Assembly (NCBI GenBank): GCA_038250835.1
Contig: JBBSBY010000009.1
Location: 1 to 61,964, forward strand
Source of the DNA: JBBSBY01 sp038250835
GTDB taxonomy: Bacteria > Desulfobacterota > Desulfomonilia > Desulfomonilales > Desulfomonilaceae
Direction: 5' to 3'
Length of the DNA: 61,964 bases
Shown: piece after piece, positions 9,174-18,364 of the stretch
Position numbering within the stretch: the first letter of the stretch is position 1
Layout of the letters: every line of letters starts with the position of its first letter
Made by a program: the position numbers and the translations under genes
The notes under the pieces: generated by a model
Databases searched by the model: none
What the model saw: only the letters and a program-made list of their open reading frames with translations
Told to the model about the DNA's origin: nothing

Positions 9174-10502
9174 ATGAACGATTTAACCTCAAAAGGAATT
9201 GATGAAGAACCTTGTCCATTTTCAATATCTAAAAATATTGCCGGAGAGGAATTTCCCGATGAGAGCAATCCATACGCCAATGCGTTGGCTCAATTCGACA
9301 AAGCAATAGCACACCTCAAATTGCCTGACGGGGTTACTAAAAGTCTGCGTTATCCTAAGAGAGAGCTTTCGGTGACCTTTCCGGTTGCCATGGACAACAA
9401 TGAAATTAAACTTTTCAGGGGGTATCGCGTTCACCATTCGATTGCGTTGGGGCCGACCAAGGGTGGAATCAGATATTCACCTTCAGTTACTCTCGATGAA
9501 ATCCGCGCTCTTGCCATGTGGATGACCTGGAAATGCGCCCTGATGAACATACCTTATGGCGGCGCAAAAGGTGGAGTGGTCGTTGACCCAAAGCTGCTGT
9601 CGAGACGAGAACTTGAGCGCCTTACCAGAAGATACGCTACCGAAATCAGCGTGCTCATGGGACCCGAAGCGGATATACCCGCCCCTGACGTGGGGACGAA
9701 CCCTCAGATAATGGCCTGGATGATGGATACCTATTCCATGCACAGGGGTTTTTCCGTTCCCGCCGTAGTAACGGGCAAGCCTGTGGAAATTGGTGGGTCG
9801 TGGGGAAGAAATGAGGCCACAGGTCGCGGAGTAATAGTAACCTCAAAAGAAGCGCTTAAGCTTTCCAGGATCGGCAGCGATCACGCCACCGTCGCAGTGC
9901 AGGGTTTCGGCAATGTAGGATCGGTAGCCGCAAAATTGGCGGTTGAAGCCGGCATGAAGGTTATCGCAGTGAGCAATTCACGCGGCGGTATTCACAATCC
10001 TAATGGAATTGATGTAAACGCTGCGGCAGGCCATTTGGAAAAGTGGGGATCTTTTGCGGATTTTCCAGGCTGTGAAAATATCACCAATGAAGAATTGCTG
10101 ACATTGGATTGTGATATTTTGATATTGGCGGCTTTAGAAAATCAAGTCACATCCAGGAACGCCAGTGAGATAAAAGCCAAAATAATAGCCGAGGGCGCCA
10201 ATGGTCCGGTTACTCCCGAAGCGGACGAAATACTAAACGATCGAAATGTCTTCATCATACCGGACGTGCTTTGCAACGCCGGCGGGGTTATTGTCAGCTA
10301 TTTGGAATGGGTTCAAGACTTACAGTATTTTTTCTGGCCGGTTGAAGAGATCAACTCAAAATTGACGGGCCTCATGATCAAAGCTTTTGAAAGTGTATTG
10401 GACGCCGCAAATCATCACCAGGTACCGACAAGAGTAGCCGCTCAGCTCTTAGCTATACAAAGAGTGGCCGACGCTATAATCATCAGGGGCATATATCCGT
10501 AA
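9174..10502 (+). CDS. gdhA: Glutamate dehydrogenase (Glu/Leu/Phe/Val dehydrogenase family)
   Basis: A 442-residue enzyme that interconverts glutamate and 2-oxoglutarate plus ammonia with NAD(P). The substrate domain has PYGGAKGGVVVDP with the catalytic lysine, and GPEADIPAPDVGTN. The dinucleotide fold begins at AVQGFGNVGSVAAK. The sequence style is that of the roughly 420-residue hexameric class (archaea, Bacillus RocG/GudB). The frame is also open from ATG 9144, but ATG 9174 has GGAAAG at a good distance and gives the usual length. Other amino-acid specificities cannot be excluded by eye. Confidence 0.93.
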   Translation: MNDLTSKGIDEEPCPFSISKNIAGEEFPDESNPYANALAQFDKAIAHLKLPDGVTKSLRYPKRELSVTFPVAMDNNEIKLFRGYRVHHSIALGPTKGGIRYSPSVTLDEIRALAMWMTWKCALMNIPYGGAKGGVVVDPKLLSRRELERLTRRYATEISVLMGPEADIPAPDVGTNPQIMAWMMDTYSMHRGFSVPAVVTGKPVEIGGSWGRNEATGRGVIVTSKEALKLSRIGSDHATVAVQGFGNVGSVAAKLAVEAGMKVIAVSNSRGGIHNPNGIDVNAAAGHLEKWGSFADFPGCENITNEELLTLDCDILILAALENQVTSRNASEIKAKIIAEGANGPVTPEADEILNDRNVFIIPDVLCNAGGVIVSYLEWVQDLQYFFWPVEEINSKLTGLMIKAFESVLDAANHHQVPTRVAAQLLAIQRVADAIIIRGIYP

Positions 10503-10606
10503 TGTGTGCGGATAACTCAGAACATATATTGGCGCCTCGGAAGATAGACCGAATCAAGAATCATGATCGGTGCCCCCGTGATTAATTTTCAGAAACATGA
10601 AAAAGA

Positions 10607-10969
10607 GTGAAACCGTCAGTGACTTCTCCGCAGAGGGTAATAAATGAAGAGGAACTCCTGGACCGATTGGACGGAGACCGGGAGCTCTTGACTGAATTGG
10701 CTTGTTTGTTTGTCGAAGAAATTCCGTCAATGTTGAACCCAATAAGAGCGGCGGTTCGTGATCAGAACGCCGCGCAATTGAAGCGCGCAGCACACGCTTT
10801 AAAAGGCGCTGTGGGTAATTTGTCCGCGTATCCGACATACAGAGCGGCATTGAAGTTGGAAATAATTGGATCTGAAAATAAATTTGAAGAGGCTGAAGGC
10901 GCTTTATTCGCTTTAGAAGTTGAGATAAATTTGTTGGAAGCGGCTCTAAGAGTATATTATGAAGAGTAG
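10607..10969 (+). CDS. Histidine phosphotransfer (HPt) domain protein
   Basis: A stand-alone 120-residue HPt protein. RAAHALKGAVGNL contains the phosphorylatable H63 in the HALKG motif, within a four-helix bundle pattern, and a DRELLTELACLFVEE helix precedes it. Such proteins relay phosphate between hybrid histidine kinases and response regulators; no partner kinase is nearby. The start is GTG 10607 with AAAAAGA upstream; the exact start is uncertain. A short GC stem (AGGGCG/CGCCCT, 10970-10992) separates it from the convergent fatty-acid gene. Confidence 0.85.
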   Translation: MKPSVTSPQRVINEEELLDRLDGDRELLTELACLFVEEIPSMLNPIRAAVRDQNAAQLKRAAHALKGAVGNLSAYPTYRAALKLEIIGSENKFEEAEGALFALEVEINLLEAALRVYYEE

Positions 10970-10997
10970 AGGGCGACCATTATAGCCGCCCTAATTA

Positions 10998-13022
10998 TTA
11001 TCTGTGGATAAACTCGGCTTTGGCTCTGGCCCCTTTCTCTACGAAGGTTTTCAGACCAATTTTGTTATCTTCTGTTGTCCAGCAGAGCCCAAATACTCGC
11101 GCCTCATTTTTTAAGCCGTCGTCCAGGGTCATCTTACCGCCTTCCATGATTGCTTGGATGGCAAGTTTGTCTATTGCCTTGGAATGATGTCCGATATCAA
11201 TATCGGGAAGTTGAGCCGGAACATCGCTAAGAGGCCCCTTAGGCACAAGTTTCACTGATGTCTGCCCTGTGACCAGTTCTCTCGCAAGTTCAAATGCCCG
11301 TGGTAAAACGTCTCCGTCAACCAATTCGTTGACCAAGCCGTACTCAAGGGCTTGTTCGCTGGAAATAGGATTTGCCGTGCGGATCATTTCAGAGGCTTTG
11401 TCGAATCCAATCAGGCGCGGCAAGCGCTGGGTTCCGCCCATGCCGGGGATCAGGCCAAGATTAACTTCGGGCTGACCGGCAAAAGCCCTTATTCCTGATC
11501 GGCCTATTCTTGCCGTGCAGCACATGGCCAGTTCGCAACCTCCACCGAACATTAGTCCATTAATAGCCGCAACAATCGGTTTTCCGAGTTCCTCCAGTCT
11601 TTGAGAAGCAATTTGACCCTTGCGCGCAAATTCCTCGCCTTCTTTAGGCTCCGTCAATCCGGCCATTTCTTTAATATCCGCGCCGGCCACGAACACTTTG
11701 TTTCCAAATCCGGTGATAACCGCCGCTTTGATCTCAGGGTCGCTTTTTATCTTTTCGCAATAGGAGTCGAGTTCTTTAAACACCTTGGAATTGAGGGCGT
11801 TCAAAGCCTTTGGTCTACGTAAAGTTATCAGAGCGACATCGTCCCGTTTTTCATATAGGACGTCCAGCACATCCCAGGGCTTGCCTGAAGCGGCTTGTTC
11901 CTTGAGTTTTTTTGATACGGGCATATCGGGGTATTTCTTTGCAAAAGACTCCACGAGTTCCAACGATTTGCCTACACTCAGAGAGTTCATGAAACTAAAG
12001 GGTTGCTTCATATCCAACGCGACGCTTATCAGGAGATCAAAATCACTGGTTGATATGATGCCTGCATCCAACATATCGCATACAATGGCGAAATAGGCCC
12101 CTTGTAGCTCCTCTTCGATGATCTTCCGTTTATCCGGATCGATCTCGATTGTTTCGCCTTTGCCTGGAACTTCCCAATTGCTGTTGGTGTCAACCATTTC
12201 CTTTAAACGGGACGGGACCCTAAACCAGGGATTCAGTCTCTCGTGCATATCGGATAAGCCGTGAGCGGTTATGGGATTTCCTCCGGTGAGATTGTGGGCT
12301 GTAAATGGCCCGACCCGAAGCCCCAAACATTTCGACGCCACTTGATCCACCTGCTTGGATGTGCCGAGGCCCGCGTCCACGCACTGAACACACGCCAGGA
12401 GGAGTCCCTCGAAAACCGGATCAACGGCGTAGCCGTATCTGGATCCCACAAGGATGGGGATTTTGCCTATAAATTCGTAAAAACGCATCATGAATTCGGT
12501 GATACCGGAATCAGTGTCCTTACCGGGGATAATTTCAATGGCGGGATTGCGTTCCGCAGGGAAGAAATAATGCGTGCACAGGCTGCGTGCCTTGTGCTGC
12601 AATTCCTCAAAGATGCGTTCGGGCTCGAGGTGGGAAGAATTGCTGGTCAATATTGCGTCGGCAGACACCAATTGTTCAATTTGTTTGAATATTTTACGTT
12701 TTAACGGCAGGTCTTCCGTTGCTGCCTCGATTACCAAATCGGCGCCTTTCAGTTCGGAATAATCGGAAGTAAAAAGCACATGGCTTTTCATGCCGTCCAC
12801 ATCTTTCGGCTTAAAAGCCCCGCTTTCGGCGCCTTTGTCCACTTTTTTGAAAAGCTTGGCTTTACCTTTTTGAAGCGCTTCCTCCGCAACGTCCACGATG
12901 ATTACTTGCACTCCGTAAGGGTGTAATACCTTTACAAAATGCAAAGCGATGTCCGGCCCGATTTGCCCTGATCCAATAACGCCAACTTTGTTGATCGTCC
13001 GATTACGAAAAGTGAAAGGCAT
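10998..13022 (-). CDS. 3-hydroxyacyl-CoA dehydrogenase / enoyl-CoA hydratase fusion
   Basis: A 674-residue bifunctional beta-oxidation enzyme. The N-terminal part is a 3-hydroxyacyl-CoA dehydrogenase: the NAD loop GVIGSGQIGPDIA is at residues 14-26, SNSSHLEPERIF follows, and the catalytic His lies in CTHYFFPAERNP. Its C-terminal dimer domain runs to about residue 370. From about 395 there is an enoyl-CoA hydratase with AGADIKEMAGL (oxyanion loop), GGGCELAM and GQPEVNLGLIPG, which supply the two acid/base glutamates. This order (dehydrogenase first) is the reverse of FadB/FadJ and is typical of archaeal and some anaerobic bacterial enzymes acting on crotonyl-CoA or longer chains. The start has a perfect AAGGAGG nine bases upstream. 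Confidence 0.92.
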   Translation of the reverse strand: MPFTFRNRTINKVGVIGSGQIGPDIALHFVKVLHPYGVQVIIVDVAEEALQKGKAKLFKKVDKGAESGAFKPKDVDGMKSHVLFTSDYSELKGADLVIEAATEDLPLKRKIFKQIEQLVSADAILTSNSSHLEPERIFEELQHKARSLCTHYFFPAERNPAIEIIPGKDTDSGITEFMMRFYEFIGKIPILVGSRYGYAVDPVFEGLLLACVQCVDAGLGTSKQVDQVASKCLGLRVGPFTAHNLTGGNPITAHGLSDMHERLNPWFRVPSRLKEMVDTNSNWEVPGKGETIEIDPDKRKIIEEELQGAYFAIVCDMLDAGIISTSDFDLLISVALDMKQPFSFMNSLSVGKSLELVESFAKKYPDMPVSKKLKEQAASGKPWDVLDVLYEKRDDVALITLRRPKALNALNSKVFKELDSYCEKIKSDPEIKAAVITGFGNKVFVAGADIKEMAGLTEPKEGEEFARKGQIASQRLEELGKPIVAAINGLMFGGGCELAMCCTARIGRSGIRAFAGQPEVNLGLIPGMGGTQRLPRLIGFDKASEMIRTANPISSEQALEYGLVNELVDGDVLPRAFELARELVTGQTSVKLVPKGPLSDVPAQLPDIDIGHHSKAIDKLAIQAIMEGGKMTLDDGLKNEARVFGLCWTTEDNKIGLKTFVEKGARAKAEFIHR

Positions 13023-13395
13023 ATTCCGTCCTCCTTGGTTAGTTGCGATTAAAAATAGGTTGAGACTATATAAGTAATAGCTTTGATGTAATTAACATGT
13101 GCGAACAGGCAAAACTCACAACGCTATGATGTCGGCGGCCCAGTTAATTCGCTCATTTTTCTGAAATCCTTCCTCCATTCTCTCAAAGGTTGGTAGGGAG
13201 TCACAAGCGTTTGAAAATGTCACGCGTTTCACCTATTCAGTACAGCTCGCTCTTAAAAACACTATTCGGAACAGTCAATTATACATCCAATTCCTAAGCA
13301 AAGAATATCATTGCACAGCGGGGCTTGACCGACTCCCCATTATTCTTAATAGTGAACCATGAGGAATACAAGAAAATAATAAGCCGGGGCCGAAT

Positions 13396-13475
13396 TATAG
13401 GGTTTCTCTAAAGTTTTGTTACAAGCGCTCCACTTCCGTCTGCTCGATGTACGCCGTGAGCGCCGGCAAGTTAGT
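13396..13475 (+). repeat. MITE-like intergenic repeat, partial copy D
   Basis: The left end TATAGGGTTTCTCTAAAGTT, followed by CGCTCCACTTCCGTC, is shared with copy B. The right inverted end is missing and the sequence runs into the ssb promoter. Confidence 0.5.
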
Positions 13476-13493
13476 CGATCCTAAATTCGCGAC

Positions 13494-13524
13494 TTGACAA
13501 TAATACATCATTATAAAGTAATAT
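13494..13524 (+). promoter_or_regulatory. Possible ssb promoter
   Basis: A perfect TTGACA (13494-13499) is followed after 19 bases by TAATAT (13519-13524). The spacing is longer than ideal. Confidence 0.3.
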
Positions 13525-13571
13525 ATTCCGCGTCGGAATCGAATCTAAAAAATTCAAAAAAAGGAATTACT

Positions 13572-14027
13572 ATGGCGGGCCGATCTATCAATAAAGTGCT
13601 TTTGCTAGGCCATCTGGGCAAAGATCCCGAGGTTAGATACACCAATTCCGGGAAAGCCGTCGCAACATTTACTTTGGCGACTTCGCAGGGTTGGAAAGAT
13701 CAAGAGGGCAATGACCAAGAGCGCACTGAGTGGCACAGAATTGTCGCCTGGGGGCGTCTCGGAGAGATCTGTGGGGAATATTTGAGCAAAGGCAAGCAAG
13801 TATTCATCGAAGGCCGAATCCAAACGCGTGAATGGGAAGATCAGGACAAAAACAAGAGGACCACAGTGGAAATAATTGCCTCCGACATGGTCATGCTGGG
13901 CGGGGGGCAGTCGAGACCTTCGGGGGATTACAACCGGCAACGCGCGGATAATCGGCCCAAGGCGGCTCCGGAAAAGCAAACTGATGATAAATACTATCCG
14001 CCTCCTGAGGACGACATTCCTTTTTAG
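13572..14027 (+). CDS. ssb: Single-stranded DNA-binding protein
   Basis: A 151-residue SSB. The OB fold occupies about residues 1-108, starting MAGRSINKVLLLGHLGKDPE and including EWHRIVAWGRLGE and GKQVFIEGRIQTREW. The hydrophilic tail ends in the acidic DDIPF peptide that recruits replication and repair partners. The frame extends upstream to 13494, but ATG 13572 with AAGGAA just before gives the standard N-terminus. Confidence 0.97.
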   Translation: MAGRSINKVLLLGHLGKDPEVRYTNSGKAVATFTLATSQGWKDQEGNDQERTEWHRIVAWGRLGEICGEYLSKGKQVFIEGRIQTREWEDQDKNKRTTVEIIASDMVMLGGGQSRPSGDYNRQRADNRPKAAPEKQTDDKYYPPPEDDIPF

Positions 14028-14337
14028 ATTGAAACTGTTGTTGGAGTTTGCCTTAAAGTATATTGAACGACCGGCTCATTCGGCGCTTTTTTCAAAGCGC
14101 ATCCGTATTGTCCAAGACAAAGATAAGAAATTGTTGAAAACTGACGGAGGAATGGCGCAGTTTAATCATTCATCAACAAACAAACAACTCTTAACGCAAA
14201 CGGAAATGACTCCGGTCCCTTAAGTTTTTGTTACTTACGTATACTTTTTTGATTTTTGTGGTTATATTCCTTGCTACAGCAGAGTGTTTTTGAGTTACTT
14301 CCTCGCAAATTCCACATGAACACAATCAGGAGGAAAG
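14028..14337. other. Intergenic stretch ssb-ABC substrate-binding gene
   Basis: No gene is supported; a frame at 13876-14223 is an out-of-frame extension over ssb. A GCGCTTT/AAAGCGC hairpin (14083-14100) lies 56 bases after ssb but lacks a T-tract. The promoter of the downstream operon should be here but is not obvious. Confidence 0.4.
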
Positions 14338-16242
14338 ATGCAGAATCCGAGCAGATTTGCGGCGCTGATCGTGATTGCGCTATTCTTGAGTTTACCAATT
14401 AGTGAATCCTCAGCTTTTAACGAGTCTCCTACGCTCGCAAAAAGAGTTCAAGCCGGCGAAATTCCGGCAGTGGATAAAAGACTGCCGAAGAATCCTGTTG
14501 TTGTTAAGGAATTTGACGGTCCCGGTGAATACGGCGGAGTTTGGAGAAGGGCCTACACCGGCATCTCCGACTTAGTCGGCGCCCGCAGGATCCTGTATGA
14601 CACCTTAGTTCGCTGGAGCCCGGATTATAAAATCATCCCCAATGTGGCCAAATCTTGGAAAATTGAAAACGAAGGCCGTGTATTTACTTTTGAATTAGTG
14701 GAAGGAATCAAGTGGTCTGACGGCGCGCCCTTTACGGTAGACGACATTATTTTCTATTTTGACGACGTTGTTAACAATAAGGATCTGACTCCCGTCCCAC
14801 CGGCCTGGCTTGCGCCATCAGGCAATCCTCCCAAAATAACCAAAGTTAACGATTATTCATTCAAAGTGGAGTTCGATAAACCGTATAGTCTATTCCTACA
14901 GCAACTTGCTTGTCCGCAGGGAATGGCTCTGGTAACCAAGCCTAAGCACTACTTAATGCAATTTCATAAGAAGTATGCAAATCCCGAAGAATTGCAGAAA
15001 AAGGTTGAAGCAGCAAACCAATCATCCTGGGAAAGACTGTTCCATCAAGTTTCCGATCTTCAGCATTCACTGTTCATAAGTGATAAATTGCCTTCAATTT
15101 GCGCCTGGATTACCAAGGTTCCGGCGCCCGCCAGGCGTTTTGTTATGGAGCGTAATCCTTATTACTGGAAAGTGGACAGCGCGGGAAATCAACTACCTTT
15201 CATAGATTCCATTGTGCATGATCTACAGGCGGAATCTCAGACCATCTTACTCAAAGCCGTAGCTGGCGAAATAGATTTCCAAGGCCGTAGACTCGGCGGC
15301 ATGCAAAATTCAGTACTGCTTTTGGCGCATTTGTCTCAGGGCAAATACAAGCTCATTCCAAAATCTTCCACTGCTTCGGTGGGATTGGTAATGGCGCCTA
15401 ATCTCAACCACAAAGACCCCGTGATTCAGAAGATTTTTTCTGATCGAAGGTTCAGAATAGCTCTCAGCCACGCAGTGAATCGTGACGAAATCAACAAGAT
15501 TATTTATCGCAGTAAAGGCATGCCCAGGCAAGCGGCGCCTTTGCACGAATCCGAATTCTACAGTGCCAGCTATGAAGCGGCGTACATAAAATATGACATT
15601 ACAAAAGCCAAAGCTTTGTTGGATGAGATGGGCCTTAAGTTGGGTTCAAACAACAAAAGAATGCGTCCGGACGGTAAGCCGCTACAGATTTCCTTGGACG
15701 TCAATGTTACTAATCAGAGCAACGTAGACACAGCCGAGATCATCGCCTCAAATCTCAAGAGCATCGGAATTGACACTGAAGTTAAATCCGAGTCCATAGA
15801 GCTTTTTCACCAACGGACGCAAAATGCTGAACATGACGTGGCCCTATGGTCAGGTGACGGCGGCATAGAATGCTTGCTTGAACCTCGTTGGTATTTTCCT
15901 TACAGTCTGGAAAGTTTAAATGCTCCGAGGTGGGGAGCATGGTTTCAAAGCGGCGGTAAATCTGGTGAAGAGCCTCCGGCGGAGATTAAGGAGTTAATGG
16001 ACACTTACAATAAAATTTTAACGACAATTTCCGATTCGACTCAAAAAGAATTATTCAGTAAGATAATCGCCGCCAATGAAAAGAATCTTTGGGTTATAGG
16101 TCTGGTGCATGATCCACCGGATTTTTATGTAGCGGCGCCGAATATGTTGAATCTTCCGAAAAAGGATTTTCAGAGCTGGATTTATCCCAATCCTGGACCG
16201 ATACATCCGGAACAGTTTTTCTATAGCACGAAAAAAAAATAG
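14338..16242 (+). CDS. ABC transporter substrate-binding protein, family 5 (peptide/opine type)
   Basis: A 634-residue periplasmic solute-binding protein with a signal peptide (ALIVIALFLSLPISESSAF). It shows the family 5 pattern: ILYDTLVRWSPDYKIIPNVA early, then the SDGAPFTVDDIIFYFDD motif, then FRIALSHAVNRDEINK. It is long for an oligopeptide-binding protein and resembles the COG0747 group that binds peptides, opines or sugars. AGGAGG lies just before the ATG. It is the first of five genes that form a complete importer, and binds the substrate for the permeases that follow. The substrate cannot be told from the sequence. Confidence 0.9.
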   Translation: MQNPSRFAALIVIALFLSLPISESSAFNESPTLAKRVQAGEIPAVDKRLPKNPVVVKEFDGPGEYGGVWRRAYTGISDLVGARRILYDTLVRWSPDYKIIPNVAKSWKIENEGRVFTFELVEGIKWSDGAPFTVDDIIFYFDDVVNNKDLTPVPPAWLAPSGNPPKITKVNDYSFKVEFDKPYSLFLQQLACPQGMALVTKPKHYLMQFHKKYANPEELQKKVEAANQSSWERLFHQVSDLQHSLFISDKLPSICAWITKVPAPARRFVMERNPYYWKVDSAGNQLPFIDSIVHDLQAESQTILLKAVAGEIDFQGRRLGGMQNSVLLLAHLSQGKYKLIPKSSTASVGLVMAPNLNHKDPVIQKIFSDRRFRIALSHAVNRDEINKIIYRSKGMPRQAAPLHESEFYSASYEAAYIKYDITKAKALLDEMGLKLGSNNKRMRPDGKPLQISLDVNVTNQSNVDTAEIIASNLKSIGIDTEVKSESIELFHQRTQNAEHDVALWSGDGGIECLLEPRWYFPYSLESLNAPRWGAWFQSGGKSGEEPPAEIKELMDTYNKILTTISDSTQKELFSKIIAANEKNLWVIGLVHDPPDFYVAAPNMLNLPKKDFQSWIYPNPGPIHPEQFFYSTKKK

Positions 16243-16259
16243 GAATTTGAGAGCCATAG

Positions 16260-17258
16260 ATGCTGACGTATATAATACGGCGAATTTTGATAATGATCCC
16301 GACGCTGATTGCCATTTCAATCATTTCGTTTGCCATTATTCAACTGCCGCCGGGCAATTATCTGAATTCATATGTCGCCCAATTGTCCGTCAGCGGTGAG
16401 AGTGTTGATCAGGCCGAATTGGTGGAGCTTCAGGAGCGCTTCGGCCTTGATCAACCTCTTCATATCCAATATCTCAAATGGGCCGGCAATTTTATTCTAG
16501 GTGATTTCGGTCACTCATTTGAATGGAAAAAACCTGTTCGAGAATTAATCGGTGAACGCATCGGGATGACCATAATGATCTCGATAGCCACCCTGATTTT
16601 CACATGGGCAATTGCTCTTCCAATCGGAATTTATTCAGCGGTGCGTCAGTATTCGTGGGTAGACTATCTACTCACCTTTATCGGTTTCTTTGGTCTAGCC
16701 ACACCGAATTTTTTATTTGCCCTCGTGCTGCTGTGGCTTTCATACGCATATTTCGGCATGAGCATAGGCGGATTGTTCTCTCCCGAATTTGCTGGGGCGC
16801 CCTGGAGCGTGGCCAAATTCATAGATCTGCTTTCACATTTGTGGATTCCCGTAGTAATTGTCGGAACCGCTCATACTGCCAAATTTATACGAATCATTCG
16901 AGGCAATCTCCTTGATGAACTCAAAAAACCTTATGTTGTTACAGCTCGAGCAAAAGGGCTAACCGAAACCAAGCTAATTCTAAAATACCCCGTGCGAGTA
17001 GCCATCAATCCCCTTGTGAGCACCATAGGCTGGACGCTTCCAGAACTCATTTCAGGTATAGCCATAACCGCAATTGTTTTGAATCTCCCCACATCAGGGC
17101 CGTTGCTGCTGAACGCCCTCATGTCCCAGGACATGCACCTTGCCGGCAGCTTCATAATGTTGTTGAGCGTTCTTACGGTCATAGGGACTCTGCTTTCAGA
17201 TATATTGCTCGCCTGGGTGGACCCAAGAATCCGTTTTGGAGCGCGTGAGGGTGTATGA
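16260..17258 (+). CDS. ABC transporter permease, DppB/OppB type
   Basis: A 332-residue inner-membrane permease with about six membrane helices. It starts LTYIIRRILIMIPTLIAISI and has FGLDQPLHIQYLKW and GDFGHSFEWKKPV, typical of the DppB N-terminal loop. The coupling loop is VVTARAKGLTETKLILKY. It begins 17 bases after the binding protein, and its TGA overlaps the next ATG by four bases (ATGA), showing translational coupling. Confidence 0.92.
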   Translation: MLTYIIRRILIMIPTLIAISIISFAIIQLPPGNYLNSYVAQLSVSGESVDQAELVELQERFGLDQPLHIQYLKWAGNFILGDFGHSFEWKKPVRELIGERIGMTIMISIATLIFTWAIALPIGIYSAVRQYSWVDYLLTFIGFFGLATPNFLFALVLLWLSYAYFGMSIGGLFSPEFAGAPWSVAKFIDLLSHLWIPVVIVGTAHTAKFIRIIRGNLLDELKKPYVVTARAKGLTETKLILKYPVRVAINPLVSTIGWTLPELISGIAITAIVLNLPTSGPLLLNALMSQDMHLAGSFIMLLSVLTVIGTLLSDILLAWVDPRIRFGAREGV

Positions 17259-18361
17259 GTTCGGATGAGAAAAAGCAGGAGAAATACCTGAATGCGTCTA
17301 CACGTCAGCTTGTTTGGTGGAGATTTCAGAAGCATACCCTGGCGATGATCGGTATGTGGGTGATTGTGGGTCTGTATGTGGTTACGCTTTTTTGTGAGTT
17401 TTTAGCCCCGTACTTTAAGGATACGCGCCATTTCGAGCACGTTTACGAGCCGCCGTCCAGTGTTAGGATTTTTGACGCGCAGGGTGATCTGAGGCGGCCG
17501 TTTGTTTACGGAACCGAAATGGATTTTAATACTGAGACTCAGCAGATTAACCTCAAAGAGGATACCACCGCGATTTTCCCGATCAAACTTTTTGTTCGCG
17601 GAGACGATTACAATTTTTGGGGACTGTTCAAAAGTAATTTACATTTATTTGGGGTTGAACCTCCCGGTCGAATTTTTCTTTTCGGAACGGACCGCATGGG
17701 CCGCGACATGTTTTCCCGCTGCTTATTCGGAAGCCGTATTTCCTTATCCATTGGTATGATCGGCGTGTTCATGAGCCTCGTATTTGGCCTTATTTTAGGG
17801 GGGATATCCGGTTACCTCGGAGGCTGGCCGGACACTATAATACAGCGATTAATTGAAATTATCCGCAGTTTCCCCAGCATACCGCTCTGGATGGGCTTAT
17901 CTGCCGCAATGCCTGCGCACTGGCCGGCTCTGAAAGTTTATTTTGTCATAACACTACTGCTGTCGCTGGTGGGCTGGACTGATCTTGCCCGAATGGTTAG
18001 GGGAAAGCTTATTGCTCTCAGGCAGGAAGATTTCGTTTTAGCGGCGCGGTTTTCCGGGGCGGGACATAGTCGTATTATATTTAGGCATCTCATCCCTTCT
18101 TTTACCAGCCACATCATTGTTACCGTTACATTGGCGATTCCCGGCATGGTGCTTGCCGAAACAGCGCTAAGTTTCATCGGAATTGGTTTGCGGCCGCCGA
18201 TCACCAGTTTGGGAGTGCTTCTAAAGGAAGCGCAGAACATTACTACAATTGCTCTATACCCGTGGCTGCTGATACCCGTGGCATTCGTAATTCTGACGGT
18301 TTTATCCTTCAACTTCGTTGGCGATGGACTGAGGGACGCCGTGGATCCATATTCGAGGTGA
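17255..18361 (+). CDS. ABC transporter permease, DppC/OppC type
   Basis: A 368-residue second permease. It has an N-terminal membrane helix (TLAMIGMWVIVGLYVVTLF), a periplasmic stretch of about 100 residues, and then the transport domain, with FGTDRMGRDMFSRCLFGSRI and the coupling loop FVLAARFSGAGHSRIIFRHL. The periplasmic insert is somewhat longer than in Escherichia coli DppC. It overlaps the upstream permease by four bases and is followed three bases later by the first ATPase gene. Confidence 0.92.
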   Translation: MSSDEKKQEKYLNASTRQLVWWRFQKHTLAMIGMWVIVGLYVVTLFCEFLAPYFKDTRHFEHVYEPPSSVRIFDAQGDLRRPFVYGTEMDFNTETQQINLKEDTTAIFPIKLFVRGDDYNFWGLFKSNLHLFGVEPPGRIFLFGTDRMGRDMFSRCLFGSRISLSIGMIGVFMSLVFGLILGGISGYLGGWPDTIIQRLIEIIRSFPSIPLWMGLSAAMPAHWPALKVYFVITLLLSLVGWTDLARMVRGKLIALRQEDFVLAARFSGAGHSRIIFRHLIPSFTSHIIVTVTLAIPGMVLAETALSFIGIGLRPPITSLGVLLKEAQNITTIALYPWLLIPVAFVILTVLSFNFVGDGLRDAVDPYSR

Positions 18362-18364
18362 CGA

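Larger units (their letters stand above)
13023..13571. other. Intergenic region between the fad-type gene and ssb
   Basis: A divergent promoter region. It contains a partial MITE-like copy (13396-13475) and a perfect TTGACA at 13494 upstream of ssb. The stretch 13070-13390 has no coding potential and no recognisable element. Confidence 0.5.

Noticed and set aside
11269..12762. Several plus-strand frames inside the beta-oxidation gene
   Set aside because: They are shadows of a clearly conserved minus-strand gene.
13876..14223. 115-residue frame overlapping the end of ssb
   Set aside because: It is out of frame with ssb, low in protein character and has no ribosome site.
14228..14290. Sigma-54 promoter before the ABC importer (GTGGTTATATTCCTTGCT)
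   Set aside because: GG and GC are 11 bases apart instead of 10, and the -24 part is not TGGCA.
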